Shown: piece by piece, positions 6,675 to 7,886 of the stretch
How positions within the stretch are numbered: the first letter of the stretch is position 1
How the letters are laid out: the number at the start of each line of letters is the position of its first letter
Origin: Acidimicrobiia bacterium
GTDB lineage: Bacteria > Actinomycetota > Acidimicrobiia > Spongiisociales > UBA5794
DNA: 7,886 bases
Direction of reading: 5' to 3'
NCBI GenBank assembly: GCA_013003515.1
Contig: JABDIW010000218.1
Coordinates: 1 to 7,886 of the forward strand
Translations under genes and position numbers: made by a program
Notes under the pieces: model-generated
Database searches by the model: none
What the model saw: the letters and a program-made list of their open reading frames with translations, nothing else
Told to the model about the DNA's origin: nothing

Positions 6675-7122
6675 CCTCGTCATCGGGGTCGGCAACGAGA
6701 TTCGTGGAGATGATCGGGCTGGGCTTGCGGTCATCGACGCTCTCGCCGGCAAGGGGTCGGCTGCGCTGCTGATGCGCAGCGACGGCGACCCTCTCGAGAT
6801 GATCGACGCATGGCAGGGGCTGTCCAGCGTGATCCTGGTGGATGCGGTGTCGTCGGGGAGCCCGGTCGGAACGATCCACCGGATCGACGTCGGCGACGGG
6901 CCGCTTCCGACGATGCTGGCGTCGCGGTCGACGCACCTGTTTGGGATCGGAGAAGCCGTTGAGTTGGCACGAACACTCGACCGGCTCCCTCCATCGTTGA
7001 TCGTGTTCGGCATCGAAGGATCCCGTTTCGCTCCGGGAAGTGACATGAGCCCTTCGGTCGCCGAGTCGGTTGGCACCGTCGTAGAGGAGCTGGCATCGCT
7101 GTTGGAGAGTGCCCATGCATGA
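6667..7122 (+). CDS. [NiFe] hydrogenase maturation endopeptidase (HyaD/HycI/HybD family, peptidase M52)
   Basis: A 151-residue nickel-dependent endopeptidase that removes the C-terminal tail of the large subunit once the metal centre is in place. The N-terminal signature is VIGVGNEIRGDDRAGLAVID (residues 5-24). By alignment from memory with E. coli HybD (ligands Glu16, Asp62, His93), the metal ligands here should be D16, D59 (VILVDA, 55-60) and H90 (RSTHLFGI, 87-94). The Glu-to-Asp change at the first ligand is common in the family. The GTG at 6667 overlaps hyhL by 8 nt and has GGAG (6656-6659) 7 nt upstream. Its substrate is almost certainly the neighbouring HyhL. No break or truncation is seen. 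Confidence 0.93.
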   Translation: MVDLVIGVGNEIRGDDRAGLAVIDALAGKGSAALLMRSDGDPLEMIDAWQGLSSVILVDAVSSGSPVGTIHRIDVGDGPLPTMLASRSTHLFGIGEAVELARTLDRLPPSLIVFGIEGSRFAPGSDMSPSVAESVGTVVEELASLLESAHA

Positions 7123-7378
7123 GCGCTCGCTCGTCGATGACCTGGTGCGCAAGGCGAAGGACGCGGCGCTCGCCGAGGGTGCCACCGGTGTGGCCGGCGT
7201 TCATGTGACGTTGGGGGCGATGTCCCACCTGTCGCCCGAGGTGCTGACCGAGGCCTTCCAGCGGGCAACCCATGGATCGCTTCTGGAGGGTGCAGAGCTG
7301 GTGATCGACGTCACCACGGGCATCGACGACCCGCACGCTCAGGATGTGCTGCTCACCGCGGTCGATGTGGTGGTGTGA
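7115..7378 (+). CDS. hypA: short HypA/HybF-like nickel maturation protein lacking the zinc domain
   Basis: An 87-residue protein that matches the nickel-binding part of HypA. It starts with MHERSL, keeping the His2 and Glu3 used for nickel binding in characterised HypA, and continues with VHVTLGAMSHLSPEVLTEAF (residues 29-48), LLEGAELVIDV (56-66) and a C-terminal LLTAVDVVV strand (79-87). Normal HypA is about 113-118 residues and has a zinc domain with two CxxC pairs between these last two blocks. Here there is no cysteine at all, and only about 12 residues bridge the gap. No frame nearby encodes the missing CxxC motifs, so this is not an obvious frameshift. ATG 7115 is preferred over the in-frame GTG at 7109 because family members begin MHE; GGAGAG (7104-7109) precedes it. 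It overlaps the endopeptidase gene by 8 nt. Confidence 0.82.
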   Translation: MHERSLVDDLVRKAKDAALAEGATGVAGVHVTLGAMSHLSPEVLTEAFQRATHGSLLEGAELVIDVTTGIDDPHAQDVLLTAVDVVV

Positions 7379-7379
7379 A

Positions 7380-7592
7380 GTGTGCGTGGCCGTCCCTGGC
7401 GTTGTGGTTTCGGTGGACCGAACTGGCGTGGTTCCGATCGCCGAGGTCGACTTCGGTGGAGTCACCCGTGAGATCAACATGAGTTTCGTGCCCGACGCCG
7501 AACCGGGGGTCCGCGTCATCACCCACTCCGGCCTGGCGGTTCGAGTCGCCCGCACCGACGTGTGGGATCCGGCAACCGACCTCAGCGGCTGA
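7380..7592 (+). CDS. hypC: HypC/HybG/HupF-family hydrogenase maturation chaperone
   Basis: A 70-residue HypC-type chaperone. In known systems it works with HypD to build and carry the Fe(CN)2CO unit and escorts the large subunit precursor. The start (GTG read as Met) gives MCVAVPG, the family N-terminus in which Cys2 is the essential ligand, and GVRVITHSGLAV (residues 43-54) contains the conserved His49. The frame is open upstream to 7344, but only the GTG at 7380 places Cys at position 2. It lies 1 nt after the hypA stop and has only a weak GGTG-rich ribosome site. It is a little shorter than the usual 75-90 residues, with a short C-terminus. It is the last gene of the operon. Confidence 0.9.
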   Translation: MCVAVPGVVVSVDRTGVVPIAEVDFGGVTREINMSFVPDAEPGVRVITHSGLAVRVARTDVWDPATDLSG

Positions 7593-7606
7593 TCGCAGCG
7601 ACGAAG

Positions 7607-7631
7607 TCTCCCAAGCGCTAGCCAGGGGAGA
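7607..7631. terminator. weak inverted repeat between convergent genes, possible terminator
   Basis: TCTCCC (7607-7612) and GGGAGA (7626-7631) can pair around a 13-nt loop, covering the point where the hydrogenase operon meets the minus-strand gene. The stem is only 6 bp and there is no T-run on either side, so a working intrinsic terminator is uncertain. No better candidate is visible in the 25-bp gap. Confidence 0.25.
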
Positions 7632-7886
7632 ACCGAAGTCGATGGGTGGTGCCGTCGATGGTCACGTCGAGTGTGCCTCCAAACCAGGCCTGCCGATGTG
7701 CCCCGATTGCGACCTCGGCGCGGTCGTAGCTGCCGAGGGTGCGTTTTGTGCGTCCCCACACCTCGTCACGTTCCAGGACCATCAAGCGCCGCGAGGTGGC
7801 CACCATCGTGAAGAAGGCAGTGAACTGGTTGTCCGAGACCCGCAGTGACCAGATGGTGATACCGATCATCATGCCCAGGCCGAGAC
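7618..7886 (-). CDS. C-terminal part of an unknown membrane-anchored protein with PH-like tail
   Basis: The last 88 residues of a gene whose start lies beyond the right edge; the Met at 7872 is internal because the frame stays open to the end of the window. The visible part begins with a hydrophobic stretch (LGLGMMIGITIWSL) that could be a membrane segment. It continues with a pattern resembling bacterial PH-like domains: FFTMVATSRRLMVLERD, then GSYDRAEVAI, then alternating strands ending in GTLDVTIDGTTHRLRFSPG. I do not recognise a specific family. It is convergent with the hydrogenase operon and probably unrelated to it. Confidence 0.65.
   Translation of the reverse strand, partial: LGLGMMIGITIWSLRVSDNQFTAFFTMVATSRRLMVLERDEVWGRTKRTLGSYDRAEVAIGAHRQAWFGGTLDVTIDGTTHRLRFSPG

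Larger units (their letters stand above)
2190..7592 (+). other. group 3b-type [NiFe] hydrogenase operon (structural and maturation genes)
   Basis: Eight same-strand genes with these junctions: 4-nt GTGA overlap (3302-3305), 17-nt overlap (3747-3763), 1-nt gap (4590), 4-nt GTGA overlap (5382-5385), 8-nt overlap (6667-6674), 8-nt overlap (7115-7122) and 1-nt gap (7379). There is no room for internal promoters or terminators outside coding sequence. The structural order Fe-S, flavoprotein, small, large is that of the archaeal hydBGDA sulfhydrogenase operon, with one extra gene inserted after the first. Confidence 0.88.

Noticed and set aside
7602..7640. Seven-base direct repeat CGAAGTC at 7602-7608 and 7634-7640 flanking the convergent gene junction, checked as a possible insertion footprint.
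   Set aside because: Too short, with no element between the copies and the second copy inside coding sequence; probably chance.
1..7886. CRISPR arrays, tRNA or rRNA genes, insertion sequences and attachment sites.
   Set aside because: No repeated spacer pattern, structured RNA signature, transposase or terminal inverted repeat was seen on either strand.

Overview
The window is compact, high-GC DNA with many GTG starts (five of the eight genes in the main operon) and almost no space between genes. The gene content and protein style suggest an actinobacterium, possibly from the acidimicrobial or mycobacterial side, but the sequence alone does not fix the taxon. The centrepiece (2190-7592, + strand) is an apparently complete operon for a cytoplasmic, NAD(P)-linked, group 3b-type [NiFe] hydrogenase (Hyh, or sulfhydrogenase-like). 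Gene order is hyhB (Fe-S), a stand-alone cyclic-nucleotide-binding-fold protein, hyhG (FAD/NAD(P)/2Fe-2S), hyhS (small subunit), hyhL (large subunit), maturation endopeptidase, hypA-like, hypC. Every junction is an overlap (4, 17, 4, 8 or 8 nt) or a 1-nt gap, so the genes are very probably co-transcribed and translationally coupled.

Left of the operon, across a 148-bp divergent intergenic region (2042-2189), three genes run on the - strand: an EamA/DMT-type membrane transporter (1112-2041), a conserved Cys/His-containing protein of unknown function that I tentatively place in DUF6390 (348-1115, joined to the transporter by an ATGA overlap), and the 5' part of a dienelactone-hydrolase-family gene (1-296, running off the left edge). 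At the right edge a convergent - strand gene (7618-7886, start outside the window) encodes the C-terminal end of a membrane-anchored protein with a PH-like tail; only 25 bp separate it from hypC.

As read, electrons pass between H2 at the NiFe site of HyhL, the three Fe-S clusters of HyhS, the Fe-S clusters of HyhB, and the 2Fe-2S/FAD centres of HyhG, which exchanges hydride with NAD(P)H. The endopeptidase trims a 9-residue tail from HyhL after nickel insertion. HypC belongs to Fe(CN)2CO assembly and HypA to nickel delivery. hypB, hypD, hypE and hypF are not in the window. The most unusual points are a HypA-like protein with no cysteines and no zinc domain, a ligand-binding-fold protein without a DNA-binding domain inserted between hydrogenase subunits with an atypical ligand-pocket motif, and the divergent transporter plus unknown-protein pair, which may be a hydrogenase accessory module.
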